The translations under genes were made by a program, and so were the position numbers. Under the pieces are notes generated by a model, which made no database searches, had not been told where the DNA came from, and worked only from the letters and a program-made list of their open reading frames with translations. 64,000 bases of DNA from Dendrophyllia cribrosa. Lineage: Eukaryota; Cnidaria; Anthozoa; Scleractinia; Dendrophylliidae. Shown here piece by piece: positions 23,054-33,796 of the stretch. Within the stretch, counting starts at the first letter, position 1. Each line of letters starts with the position of its first letter. The stretch is taken from the NCBI GenBank assembly GCA_024195265.1, contig JAJLRJ010000013.1:13454322-13518321 (forward strand), in the 5' to 3' direction.

Positions 23054-23104
23054 CAGCCAGATGAAAACTATAAGGATGGCACCAATCCGCACTGTTGAAT
23101 CCAT
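23054..23104 (-). CDS. Gene A candidate exon 1: signal peptide
   Basis: ATG at 23104-23102 opens a 17-codon stretch, MDSTVRIGAILIVFIWL, a typical signal-peptide start with a hydrophobic core. A donor, CTG|GTATGC, follows at 23053 and the exon ends in phase 0. It fits the next candidate exon (20867-20921), which enters in phase 0 and leaves in phase 1, as the lectin exon requires. The call rests only on the hydrophobic peptide, the donor and phase logic. Another hydrophobic start near 14940 lacks a usable donor. If correct, genes A and B start about 4.2 kb apart, head to head. Confidence 0.4.
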
Positions 23105-23958
23105 CGTATGCTTTCATCTACTGGACTATCTCTTGAACAGATAAACTAACCATGATGAACGCAAATGACAGTTCATTAAAGAAAACATTCGGGGTGTAAT
23201 GAAGACTGGTATATTTGCATGTTATCGCCGTACAATGAAATGGCAGGTGATACGATTTCCCTTTTTAAAGCACCAATAGATAAATTTCTTAGCCGTTTGT
23301 CTCAAACAAAGGCAGTTTAAATTTTAATTATATGCGTCACCTGTATTTGTTAGAAAATACGATTCTTAGTTTAAACCAGCTTTATCTGAAAGTCAAGATG
23401 AAACCAAATATGCTTAAAAGATAAGTAAGTTGATTTTTCAGCTGTCATTTATCAGCGAAAAGATTGCTAAAAGCAAGGATCGTTGAATTGTACGCAATGT
23501 TCTGCGAGTTTCGAAATGAAATCAATGACTTCACAAATTATTTTTCAAACGCCTTATTTTGACTTGCATTAATACAAATATGTGTCACTTAAAAGCACAA
23601 TATTTTTGTGAGGTAAATTGAACAAAATTATTGCATACCACAGTACCGTTTGCTCTGTAAAATGGCAACCTGAAATTTGTTTTGAAAATATATAAAACAA
23701 CAGACGATTGCATGCGGCGGATACAGTTGGATATTGCTATGTTTTGATTTCTGATTTTAAGCGTGCATTTGTTTGGCCGTATTCCGAAACATATGATTTC
23801 ACAGAATAATTACAAATCCCTCACATAAGGCATGACACTATACTTCTCAAATATACCTTAAATATTTGTAAAGATTCACCGTTTGTTTTCATTCCAGAAC
23901 GCAGCTTGTGTTTTTATTACTGGTAACATGCTCAGGGCTGCCAGTAAACAATATACAT

Positions 23959-24146
23959 ATCACTTGAATAGCACTAACAGTCGATGAATTGCACCACCAG
24001 CAAAGTGGTCGTTTCTGTCTCTATGGTAACGGTAATAAACTTGCTTTATTATATATGACTTGAATAGCACTTGAAAACACTCACAGTCAATAAATCGCAC
24101 TACCAGCAATGTGGCCGTTTCTGTTTCTATGGTTACGAAAATAACC
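23959..24146. repeat. Two-copy direct duplication, about 95 bp
   Basis: Copies share ACTTGAATAGCACT, CACTACCAGCAA / CACCACCAGCAA and TTTCTATGG. Diverged by roughly a tenth. Confidence 0.75.
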
Positions 24147-24228
24147 TTTCCTAATCCACTGTATGCAGCTTTCCACTCGTTGTCATAAATGATAAAACCG
24201 TTTCCCTTGGGCAGTGAAGTTTTACATT

Positions 24229-24888
24229 AAGGACGTTCGCGCTAATTGTTTATGCGCATCCTTACTGCGCACGCAATTCATGTCGCAACGCCATGCTACG
24301 TCATGCACGAGCGCGCGCGCAAGAGAAGAAATCTAAGCACATGAAGGGCTGGTAGCCGTTTTGTTAACTTTGCTTAGATTTAACTCGCTTGGATGGTCGG
24401 TGACCCCCAATTTTTTTTTTTGATAGATAATTTTCTTTGCCAATTCTCGACAGATTGTAAAAAAATGAACAAAAATCAATGTAGGAAGTTTAAATTTTTT
24501 CCATTTTTCTACCCCCCGCGACATCGAATCCTCGCAACTTGCGGCTGTCAGAGTTTGCAAATGCTGTTGTTTACAGATTAGATATCCTCTAAAGAACGTT
24601 ACCAGTTGAACGAATTTGCTTAATAGACCCACTCATACAAAATTTGGCACAGAAAATTGCATTTTAGAGATTCATTAACAATATTTTTGGACTAACAGAC
24701 ATTGGGGCCATATCGAGTTGGGAAGGCCGATTTTCGAAATTAGGGTCACCTTTCAGATATCTTATCACCGAAACGAAGTGGTGACCCCCCATTTTTTTTG
24801 CATTTCTGATACGAGTAACACATTGCCTAACTGCAGCAAAAGTTTTATAAAAAAATCAATGTTAGAAGATTTTCGCGCGAACGTCCTT
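24229..24888. mobile_element. MITE with 14-bp AAGGACGTTCGCGC ends
   Basis: AAGGACGTTCGCGC at 24229-24242 is mirrored exactly at 24875-24888. Inside, GGTGACCCCCAATTTTTT and GGTGACCCCCCATTTTTT form a direct repeat. Confidence 0.7.
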
Positions 24889-25233
24889 GAATTACTACTA
24901 ACTGTCAGGCCGAGGCCGTTTTGAGTGATCGAGAAAAAGGAAGTCCAGTGTTGTCATCGATTGTATGTGGTTAAAATGTTCCAAGCTCTTTCAATGTCAT
25001 CTTGTATGACCGCCAAGTTTGTTTTGCTAAACTAACTCTTGTTGAACCTTCATATTAGTTATACATTTTAAAAGGGGTCCACTTAATATTTAGGTACTTT
25101 AGCCCTGTTATAGTAGGCGGTCGTTACTATAGGGAATGGGGATTGAAGATAGTGAGTTCAGCGGTGATAAAAACAACTTTTTGCGACGTTCTTTCGCTGT
25201 ATTTCAAATAAATTGCCCGAGGCTTTAGTTCCC

Positions 25234-25372
25234 AGGGGGGGGGGGGGGGGGAAGGGGTACTCAGGTATATTAGTGGCGGGGAGATGCGAATGAGGCCAAA
25301 TTGTTAGACCCCAAATAAGTCCTATCAGGCTAAAACCAGACCCCCCCCCCCCAAAAAAAAAAAAAAAACAAC
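25234..25372. repeat. Poly-G tract and C/A homopolymer tract
   Basis: A run of G (about 25236-25251) is followed 90 bp later by C(12)A(16). Open frames across them are artefacts of low complexity. Confidence 0.85.
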
Positions 25373-25741
25373 GGCCCAGAACGTAACCCAAAACAAGCCC
25401 ATTTTTTTCTCTGCATAAAAAAGTTACAAAAATGCACATCAAGAGAGTTCCAGGCAGTTTTTGCGTCCACCTTTCTTTATTCATCATGCATCTGTCACAA
25501 ACTTTAGGCAGACTGCAGTCATTTTTTGAAAGTGAGGAGCAATACATTGTTATTCAGGGGAAACAACAAATGGAACTCTCAATATATTACATATTAATAT
25601 ATATATTACATATATGTCTTGTTATATTAGAAAATGAAGGTATGATGCTGCTTTATATATAATTTATAACTACGAAAAGGAAATATCGCAAGTCTTGTAA
25701 TTCACCTTCAACCCCTCAAAAACGTCCTTACCAAAATCTTT

Positions 25742-25742
25742 C

Positions 25743-25773
<31 letters not shown>

Positions 25774-25798
25774 AAAATATATATATATATATATATTA
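25742..25798. repeat. C-run, A-run and (TA)n tract
   Basis: About 18 C, then 13 A, then about ten TA units. Confidence 0.9.
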
Positions 25799-27210
25799 AA
25801 AATATGGTATGTAACGCGACAACAAACAAAAATCGATCCAAATCTACGCCTTGGTCTTCCACTATAATTTATAATTTAATTATCACTGAACTACGCAGTT
25901 TGTTTGCAATAGCAAACGTTGTAAACATTCAATAACCCAACTCAAAATTATATCAGGACCAACCAACCAATCGTTTCGGTGAAAAATATGTTCGAAAGGC
26001 CTTAGTCGTAATTATATAGAATGAAAACTTGAGTTGTTTCAATAAAATTTTAAAGACTTTAAAGTGTCTGCTCAATCTTTCGTAAAATCGGAAAATTTAA
26101 CGCCTGTTATTTTCGGAGGGATATAACATCTCGCCAATGATAGCTACGGCTCCAGAAGGGCTTAAAATTGGTTGGATATGACCAGGCACCGATATTAAAA
26201 TTATATTGGCAAGCGTAATGTCAGAAAACAATCATTAAATTTGCAAAAACGTCTTCGTTCGGGCCGTCACCAAAGGGTTAAGGTCAGCTAAGATTTTCGG
26301 AAAAGAGAATTAAAGTAGTAAATTCGGGGAAAAAGATTTATAGTTCTTAAAATTTTCTGCCGCTGAAATATTCAGCTAAAAGAACCCCAGGCGAAAAGAT
26401 CTGTATTCGCTTTCGCATAATTTTTTTTACAGGCACTTAAATGATATGGAAAAACAGTACATTCCTCGTAGGGTGCCCTGTTACCAAGATAACCCCCGAT
26501 TTTAGTAACTCTCTTACCGCTCGTCAGCTATTTTTAGAATCAATAAAAAGACTTATGACCAATTTTCAGCAACGGTAGAACCCTGAAAACAATGATAATA
26601 ACCCAATTTTGTGTAACGTTTCTATCCATCAGAGTAGTGCACTTAAACTATTAAGCGTGGATGGCTGAATGAATTAATTGATGGACGAAGTTTTCAACCT
26701 TAATTTGTCGTTTTATCTAAGTGGATATCTTCGTTTTCATGTTGTAGAACCGTTGAAAATTTTGTGGGTTACGTAAAATATATTGTAAAATATATTGAAT
26801 CAAGAATTTATTTTTTCTAAAGTCAGAATCACTTTATCTTACACTTTTTTGTGATTCTTTTTATCAACGGGTTTTGTTCAGGCGGCTTAGTTGTTTCTGT
26901 AATATTTAATTGACCATCCTTAAAACTTCCTGCTGCAGCGTAGTCACAAAATACTCAATAATAACTACAGAGGTGCTTAAATAATTAATTAATCGAACAT
27001 ATACAAACTTTTCATTTAAAAGGTACTTTAGGTTGTTAAACATCGGTTTCTTGTTAATTCAGTTGGTCGATTTCCGATTTTCAAAATAGCAGATTATTAC
27101 TGAAGTGTAATATCGTGGCAATATAACTCCACAAAATAATATCAATAGATGAAAAGAAAATATCCAATTTAAGCTTAAAAGAAATAATGTATTTGTTTTG
27201 AAATAATATT

Positions 27211-27220
27211 CTATATAGCT
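27211..27220 (+). promoter_or_regulatory. Possible TATA element of gene B
   Basis: CTATATAGCT about 115 bp upstream of the gene B ATG. Only a sequence match; transcription start unknown. Confidence 0.25.
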
Positions 27221-27331
27221 GTGAAGCCAGCTGCTTCATTAAGAGATAAATAAGCTAGTGTTAAGGGAACCACATAATTATATCATCCATATATTGGTAG
27301 CTGAAAGAGTGAGAGCGGCTTTAGGAGAAAC

Positions 27332-27434
27332 ATGAAGTGCGGCACGAAACATTATTCGCTTTTGCAAATACTTCTTTTTCTCTTCAGTCAGTTTATTTTG
27401 TGGATAAACGGGTTTGTATCGGGTACGCTATTAG
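27332..27434 (+). CDS. Gene B exon 1: start codon and signal peptide
   Basis: ATG at 27332 opens MKCGTKHYSLLQILLFLFSQ then FILWINGFVSGTLLG, a clear signal peptide. It ends at the strong donor TTAG|GTAAGT in phase 1, which matches the phase of every FN3 exon. This ATG is chosen because it is the first one directly before the hydrophobic core. Confidence 0.85.
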
Positions 27435-28386
27435 GTAAGTCAACTTAAATGTTAGCCGATATATTTTTTTCGATTGATACTGAATCACCAGACAACGTTA
27501 ATTTTTTCAAGTGGTGCAACTCTTAAATTGTGAGGTAACGTCTTAAAAGCTCTTCCTTTTCAGCATTGTGACATTCTTAGCCGCAACAAAATATGTATTT
27601 AAAAACCATTGCGTAACCATTGCGTGCCAGGCAGAAAAATTGCTTGTTGAAGTTCTAAAATATACTGTTTTACAATGTTATTACTAATTCTTTATTCTAA
27701 AACATACCGAACCAGCACATAACTGAAATCTACGCGGCAATAAAGTTAACATTCTTCAGTTATGGGTGGCATTATTTGCCCCGTCGTAATCTTCTGATGT
27801 TACATCGAGATATATCTTTTTAATTTACAGATCAACGAATAAAGATAACTGTAAAACGTCCTAGGCTTGTTGTTTTTATTAAACGTTCAGCACGTCAATG
27901 AATTACGAATTAATGAATTTCTTTTTGCAGAAGGTTGTTTACCTTTGGCGCCACTGAAATAGTTTTTTCTACTTGTATACTAGTAGCAAAATTACTGATC
28001 AATCTTAGTTGTGCTGAGGTTTTTTTAAATACTTATTGCATATCGGATTAAGGTTGTTACAGGGCCCTGAGCTAGGATTCAGATTTATTATTCCTTCTTT
28101 CCTTCTCGAATCTTGTGGGATTTAAGAAAATAATTAACATCGTTTCTATTAAAATTTAGTATTTCTATTTCTAGATTGTTCCATGATATTCCAACAATTC
28201 GGTATTTCAGGACCCCCATCGCGAAAGCAATTTGCAGTCTAACAAACATAAATACTAAACCAAATAAGTCATTCTACAATTTCTTGATTAAAAATTCTTG
28301 ATAGCTTAAGTTTGATTTGCTGTCAACAGAGGTGAGAATGTTTGTGAAATGCATGTCATCATGAGTTAATATGAGGCCGTCAGGCA

Positions 28387-28747
28387 AGTTGAAAGGAAAG
28401 GAGATGAGATGAAAGTAGAAAACAAGGGAAAAATAGGCGAGGAGAGGAAACGACATGAGATGAGGTGAGATGAGAGTGGAAAAGAAGAGTGGAGATGAGA
28501 TGAAAAATAGAAAAGAAGAGAGGAGATGAGATGAGAGTAGAAAAGAAGAGAGGAGAGGAGAGGAGATGAGATAAGAATACAAAATAAAAGAGAAGATGAG
28601 ATGGATGAGATAAGATGAGATGAGAGTTAAAATAAGAGAGAAAATGAGATGAGAGTAGAAAAGAAAAGAGGAAATGAGATGAGATAAGAGTACAAAATAA
28701 TAGAGAAGATGAGATGAGAGTAGAAAAGATGAAATGAGATGAGAGTT
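28387..28747. repeat. Purine-rich GAGATGAGAT minisatellite
   Basis: About 360 bp of imperfect GAGATGAGATGAGAGTAGAA units on the plus strand. The long Ser/Leu-rich open frames on the minus strand are this repeat read backwards. It ends 137 bp before the first FN3 exon of gene B. Confidence 0.92.
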
Positions 28748-28883
28748 GTACAGATAAAACTTTAAAATAAGTTGTCTCTGCACAGGGTAACCAATAATTA
28801 AAGGCTACTCGTATATGCGTACTGTGCAAAAAAGTGTTATTAAATACAATGCTTAACGGATGTTATTTTTTTCGTTTCCTTAG

Positions 28884-29177
28884 AACCGCCGTCAAACATT
28901 TTTGCCTACAACACAAGTTCGTCATCCATCAAAGTTTCATGGGATATTATATCACCGCTCGACCAAGGAAACTCGATTAGCGGCTACAGAGTGAGTTTCA
29001 GAGAACAAAGTTTGAACCAAGAGATGAAGAATGTTCTGTGTTCATCGCCGTATGTTTACTCAATTACACTTAGCTATTTGAAAGTGTTCACAAACTACTG
29101 CATCGAGATTGCTTCTTTCACAAGAGACAGCGTTAGTAACAGAAGCAAGTGTCTCTTCATAACCACAGGCGAAGAAG
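28884..29177 (+). CDS. Gene B exon 2: FN3 domain 1
   Basis: Phase 1-1 exon of 294 nt (TTTCCTTAG| to GAAGAAG|GTACAT). It reads EPPSNIFAYNTSSSSIKVSW, SGYRVSFRE and the tyrosine corner LKVFTNYCIEIASFTRDSVS. It carries FN3 strands A-G in the usual length. N-x-S sites (NTSS, NRSK) fit an extracellular location. The next coding exon is 11.6 kb away because of inserted elements. Confidence 0.88.
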
Positions 29178-29804
29178 GTACATAATCAGGAGCCCATGAC
29201 ATAATCAAGCAAAGGTTTATATGAGCAAACTCGTGAATATAGGTCCTAAATAACGTATTTTTCACTGAAATATTTCATAGCTTTATCATAACAGAAGAAA
29301 GCGGTGAAGCCACTGGGCGATTTTTTGGGTGATATGCTGTACTTACTGTTTATTTCAAAACAAGAACTCTACGAGTCGGTAAAGTCGAGCTTTAAGGTCT
29401 TGTAAGTGCCCCTAAAGCACGGGAATTAATCCAATTGTTATGATTTGTTTAACAGTCGTTTTTGCGGTCACACAAGGTGATCCGTCAAGCACGTTACTAC
29501 GTCTAGTGCATGCAAGGTCCATTCTGATCTGTTCCTCGAAAGAAAGAAAAGGAAATAGTTATCGATTGGAACTCTCGCCAAATCCGGCAACAATGTAACT
29601 CCCTTTTACTGATATGTTTCGTTTCGTCATTTTCTTTTTTCTTTTGTTGTAAATTGATTTTCAGTTTCACGATATTGATAATGCTTAGTTGCTATCTGAT
29701 CTATTATGACCTTAAAGTTGCCATGTCAAGTGATATGACGTCACTTTGTGGTCATTTTTATCTGTGAATACGCGAAGCAGTGTCTTTGACTTCAAACTCA
29801 GGAT
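29178..29804. other. Gene B intron, nothing coding
   Basis: AT-rich sequence; the end (about 29755-29804, GTGAATACGCGAAG, CTTCAAACTCAGGATGG) belongs to a dispersed repeat also at 18500-19140. Confidence 0.45.
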
Positions 29805-29816
29805 GGAAAATTAAAA

Positions 29817-30032
29817 CAACTATACTATATTTCGGCTGGCCAAACCAGCCTTCTTCAGGTACAATGAGATGCAATTTACATTGTTATATTTATATATACT
29901 AGGTGACATGTTTATGTAACAACGGAAATACGTAGGGCTCCACCTAGAAAAATAACAATGATAGACAGAAATAAAACTAGCAAATAACGAAAAATATACA
30001 AAAAACAATGAAAGGAAACTAACACGAAAATG
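29817..30032 (-). mobile_element. Short Penelope-like terminal fragment with 11-bp target duplication
   Basis: A 216-bp insert splits a copy of a dispersed repeat. GAAAATTAAAA lies on both sides (29806-29816 and 30033-30043). On the minus strand the insert ends with a hammerhead-like core, as expected for the terminal repeat of a Penelope-like element. No coding sequence. Confidence 0.55.
29820..29900 (-). ncRNA. Hammerhead-ribozyme-like motif
   Basis: Minus strand: ACAATG ... CATTGT (stem I), then CTGAAGA, a hairpin GGCTGG-TTTG-CCAGCC (stem II), then CGAAATATAG. CUGANGA and GAAA are intact. The bases next to stem I do not pair perfectly and stem III would be weak (UAUA/UAUA), so activity is uncertain. 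Confidence 0.45.
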
Positions 30033-30043
30033 AGAAAATTAAA

Positions 30044-30929
30044 AACGATCTGTGGACTTCAAATGGATTTCTCAAGACTTCGGTAACGCTGCAGCACGAT
30101 ATGTGTTTCTAAATGTGAAGCCATTCGAGAAAGCGCCAACCTTTTAATAAATTCATCTAAACTCTTAATCTCAAAAACACTTGAAACAGAAATACTTAGC
30201 CGCAGGCTACAAAACTCTTGAAAAAAACTCTTGAAACAGACTTTTCTTACGGAGAAACATCTTTATTGAGAATACCTACTTCCACTCGAAAGTGCTTTAC
30301 AAAAGGGTCCTCCTACTTAGTTACAAATACTAATACCAATACATAAGATATACCAGAAAAACTACAAACAAAAAACAACGTGTTAATTATATTACAAATC
30401 TATAACTAAAATAGTCTAATTAGCAGTAACTAAATTCATAAATATTACAATGCTTGCAGCCAAGCAGCACGACTAGAAAACCTTTTTTGGTTTGAGTGGT
30501 ATTACAACATTGGAAATTTGTTGGGAACTGGGTGCTCGTGGAGGCCCCGGGTGGCGGCTAACACGACCATCTTAAAATCCTGCGATTTTTTACCAGCTTG
30601 AAGCTGGCCACGAAAGTACGCTGTTTGCGAAGTTTAAGTTGGGGCAACCTAATTTGGGCGAGATATAAGCGACTGAAATTCCGTCTCTAACATGAAATAA
30701 TAAATTTAGCGGAAAAAAACTTGATTACATATATATTTTGGCCTTTTACGGCTAACAGCTTTATGGTAATGTCATACTTATAAGGTCGAGGAAGCACCCA
30801 ACCCTACAGACGGGGCCTCTTTTAATCAACAATTTCTATTTCAACACATTTCAACACGAGATTTTGTGGTAAAAAAAAGGAACGAGGATCGCATGTAGAA
30901 AAACTTATTTCTTCCAGTGAATATCCTAA
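30044..30929. other. Gene B intron, unassigned AT-rich sequence
   Basis: Continuation of a dispersed repeat (CGATCTGTGGACTTCAAATG, to about 30140), then sequence I cannot assign. Confidence 0.4.
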
Positions 30930-30939
30930 TCTAAAAGAA

Positions 30940-32144
30940 AACACTGCGCAATTTTAAGAAAGCTTACCAAGATAAACTGTTAATTCAGAGACAGCAAGGA
31001 AATGTACAACAAGTTACGTCGCTTAAGAGATTACCTCGTGGTCGTCCCCTTTTGCTTCTTGAGCTTGACTGCAAACTAATTTCATTTGCGAAAAACGTCA
31101 GAGCCAGAGGAAGAGTGGTAAATGGCAGCGTAATATCTGCAGCTGCAAAAGGGTTGATTAGAAACAATCCATCGTTGCATCAAAGGCATAATTCCTTTGA
31201 GCTTGCACGTGGCTGGATACAGTCAATATATAGACGCTGTAACTTTTCTCGCCTGGCAGGAACCACAATAAGGCCGCCAGTTCCCAGGAGCATGTATGAA
31301 GAGTGTAAACTTTCATTTCTCCCTGACATTGACAAATGCATCAGAAAGCATAAGATTTCACCAGCGCTCGTACTCAATGCAGATCAGACCCCAAGTTTCT
31401 ATGTGTCTGTAGGTAGAATGACAGTGGCTGAGAAGAATTCGCAGTCGGTGCCAATCAAAGGACTAACAGACAAGAGAAATATCACTGTCACATTCGTGAT
31501 TTCTTTGGCTGGCGAGTTTTTGCCGATGCAAGTGATATACCAGGGCAAAACAAGAGCAAATCTTCCTCGAAATTTTTTTTCCAAGGGATTTTGTCTTTCT
31601 CAAAACCCCAAAACACTACTCCAACGAAGAGGAAACTCTTAAACTGATTGATTTCGTTATCAACTCGTATCTGGTACAGACACGCCAGCAGTTGAAGTTA
31701 CCACCTACCCAGAAAGCAATACTCATCTGGGATGTTTTTAGAGGCCAGAAAACAGAGTTTTGTCAAAACTGGCTTCTTTAAACAACGAAGTCGTAACTTT
31801 CCCTACGAATATGACTCATTTTTTTTCAGCCTTTAGACTTAACAGTTAATGGCCAGGCTAAGAAATTCTGCAAAGAGAAGTTTACCACCTGGTACTTGGG
31901 AGAGGTTCAAAGGCAGTTAGACAGTGGGACAAGCTTTGAAGACAAAGAGGTTGATCTCAGGATGTCAGTAATCAAGCCAATTCACGCATCAGTCTGGCTT
32001 GTCGAATTATACGACTATCTGACTGGCGCTGAAGAAAGGAAATATATCCTCAAGGGATGGGAGAAAGCGGGAGTCAAGGAAATTGCCAACAGCGTCAAAC
32101 CACTACCACCTGTTGATCCATTTGAAGTAATCTACCGGGCTTGA
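30940..32144 (+). pseudogene. DDE-superfamily (Tigger/pogo-like) transposase relic
   Basis: Frames on the plus strand add up to a broken transposase. The first long frame (about 30945-31642) has a basic LPRGRPLLL tract, a helix-rich DNA-binding part (ALVLNADQTPSFY holds the first catalytic Asp) and ITVTFVISLAGEFLPMQVIY. A frameshift near 31585 moves to a frame with ILIWDVFRGQKTEF (second Asp), then a stop. The last frame (31840-32144) carries QPLDLTVNGQAKKF (third Asp) and VDLRMSVIKPIHASVWLVEL. At least two frameshifts make it non-functional. It lies in the second intron of gene B, 98 bp before the Gypsy element. Confidence 0.75.
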
Positions 32145-32242
32145 TCGGTGTTGTTAGAATGTTAATGGTTACTCGTACAAGAAGCATTGACTTTGTGTGA
32201 AAATGTAAATATGAGCGAGGACAGCATTAAGATATGACATTG

Positions 32243-32413
32243 TGTAGCAAGCAAGTCGCAAGAGACTGGGCCTAGTCCCGAGTTGATATTATGGGATGTA
32301 AAAGAATCCCATGTGCGAAGTTCGAGTTGTAAAAAAGTCGGATCACTCGATGTTTTCTGTGTGTGCGTCTGTTTTCGAAGAAAGATTAAAGAACATTTTG
32401 TCGGAGTGTAACA
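32243..32413 (+). repeat. 5' LTR of Gypsy element 1
   Basis: Starts TGTAGCAAGCAAGTCGCAAG and ends GGAGTGTAACA; 171 bp, TG...CA ends. Contains AGATTAAAGAACA near the 3' end. Confidence 0.95.
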
Positions 32414-32415
32414 TT

Positions 32416-32433
32416 TGGTGACCCCGACGTGAC
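32416..32433 (+). promoter_or_regulatory. Primer-binding site, complementary to tRNA-Trp 3' end
   Basis: TGGTGACCCCGACGTGAC begins two bases after the LTR. Its first 17 bases are the complement of the conserved 3' end of metazoan tRNA-Trp (..TCACGTCGGGGTCA plus CCA), as I recall that tRNA. Confidence 0.7.
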
Positions 32434-33796
32434 ACAGAGGAATGGCCAGCGTAGTGGAAGAAACCCAGATCGAATTAAGAGCCGCAGTTTGTCAGACGAA
32501 GCGAATCTTCGGGAGCTATGTGTGGAATTACAAATCGAGTTAAAGGAGAACGAGACGGGCCGCCTTGCCCTAATTCAACGAGTTACTAAATACTTGGACG
32601 CCGAAGAATTAGAAATAGAAGCATTGCAGAAACTGAGAGCGACGGTTGTGACGAAGAAGAAATCTCTTGCGAAGGTCAAGAGCGAACAGGACACGGAAAA
32701 GAAGGCATCCGAGCAGAAATCAAATCAGCCCGAGGCGAGTGTGCTGAGTGTAGATACATCGAAAGGATTTACAGCAGTCCCACCATTCAAGAAAGAGTTT
32801 AAAATATCGGGACAGATCGGGGATTCGCGTCAAAAGGATCGCCTTAGCTTTACCAGCTTGGCTCATCAAATTAACGCTGGGTTAAATCGTGGCTACAACG
32901 AAAAGGATGTAACGGAGGCGGTCATCCGGGCGATCAATCCTGGACTAAGGCTAAGAAGTTACCTTGAAGGTAAGCCCGATTTGACTTTAGCCACACTACG
33001 TAAAATTCTTCGGTCGCACTACCAAGAAAAAGGGGCGACTGAAATGTACCAAATGCTCAGTTCTGGGGTTCAAGAGGGTGCTGAAACCCCCCAGGACTTT
33101 CTTGTCCGCCTCCTGGACCTTAAGCAGAAAGTACTGTTCGCCTCCCAAGAAGCAGGTTCTGATTTGAAGTATGACCCTAAGCTTGTCCAATGCATGTTCC
33201 TACACTCATTGCTAACTGGCTTACAGAGTGACAGTATTAAATCAGAAGTAAAGCCTTACCTTCAAAATGCTGATGTGACGGATGAAGAACTGTTTGAAAA
33301 GCTAAATGAAGCAGTTGGCAATGAAATGGAACGATGTTAAAAGCTTGGCCCCCGGCGTGAACAGCACCTGAGACAGGGCCCCCTACAACAAGTAGCTCAA
33401 ATGGTTTCCTCAGGTGAAAACCAAGGTGTGGCGGAGGGTAAGACCCCGGAAAAGCCAGCAAAAGTCAACTTACTTACTGAAGTTAGAGAAATGAAAGCAG
33501 AACTAGCAGCCATCAGGGAAACCATGGGAAACCAACGTAACACTGGCCCCCCAAATCAATACAGATTTGTAGAGCAGGGGAGGTCGCGCCCCAGGGGTTG
33601 CTTGAGTTGCCAAAGAGAAGGTGTAGGTTACCGTTGTGACCGTTGCTTCAGTTGTGGAGGGCGTGGACATTTCAGTTACCAGTGTTTCAGACCAAGGTTA
33701 CAAAGCCCAGAACATTTCCAGGGAAACGGCATGGGGTCGCCACCGCGGGACAGGAGGCAACCCAGAAGATACATGAACAGTCCCTACAATGCATGA
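32429..33796 (+). pseudogene. Gag of Gypsy element 1, with in-frame stop
   Basis: One frame runs 32429-33796 apart from a single TAA at 33338-33340. It holds a basic N-terminus, a capsid-like helical region (LSFTSLAHQINAGLNRGYN...) and, near the end, a CCHC zinc knuckle [14 protein letters not shown]. No in-frame ATG is seen near the start, so the initiation codon is unclear or lost. The frame overlaps pol by about 157 nt; pol is in the -1 frame, so pol was probably made by -1 frameshifting. Confidence 0.85.

Larger units (their letters stand above)
508..23104 (-). other. Gene A: CTLD/discoidin/FN3 K+-filter glutamate-receptor-like channel (3' end off window)
   Basis: This entry gives the span of a multi-exon gene read right to left. 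Thirteen exons can be joined with GT-AG borders and continuous phase, giving about 1038 residues. The order is signal peptide, short Cys-containing linker, C-type lectin domain, F5/8 type C domain, five FN3 domains, S1-like segment with M1, pore loop, and filter with M3. The S2 half, M4 and cytoplasmic tail seen in gene B must lie left of position 1. The core matches gene B exon for exon, so the two are paralogues. Family knowledge: the S1-M1-P-M3-S2 order and the GYGD filter resemble GluR0-type receptors. I infer a plasma-membrane channel with a large adhesive ectodomain. The first two exons are the least certain. Confidence 0.75.
23105..27331. other. Intergenic region between head-to-head genes A and B
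   Basis: It separates the candidate ATG of gene A from the ATG of gene B and so should hold both promoters. It also holds a tandem duplication, a MITE and homopolymer tracts listed separately. The 25800-27300 part looks like single-copy AT-rich DNA. Confidence 0.4.

Noticed and set aside
28274..28829. Two long Ser/Leu-rich open frames on the minus strand
   Set aside because: They are the GAGATGAGAT minisatellite read backwards; no start context, domain or splice signals.
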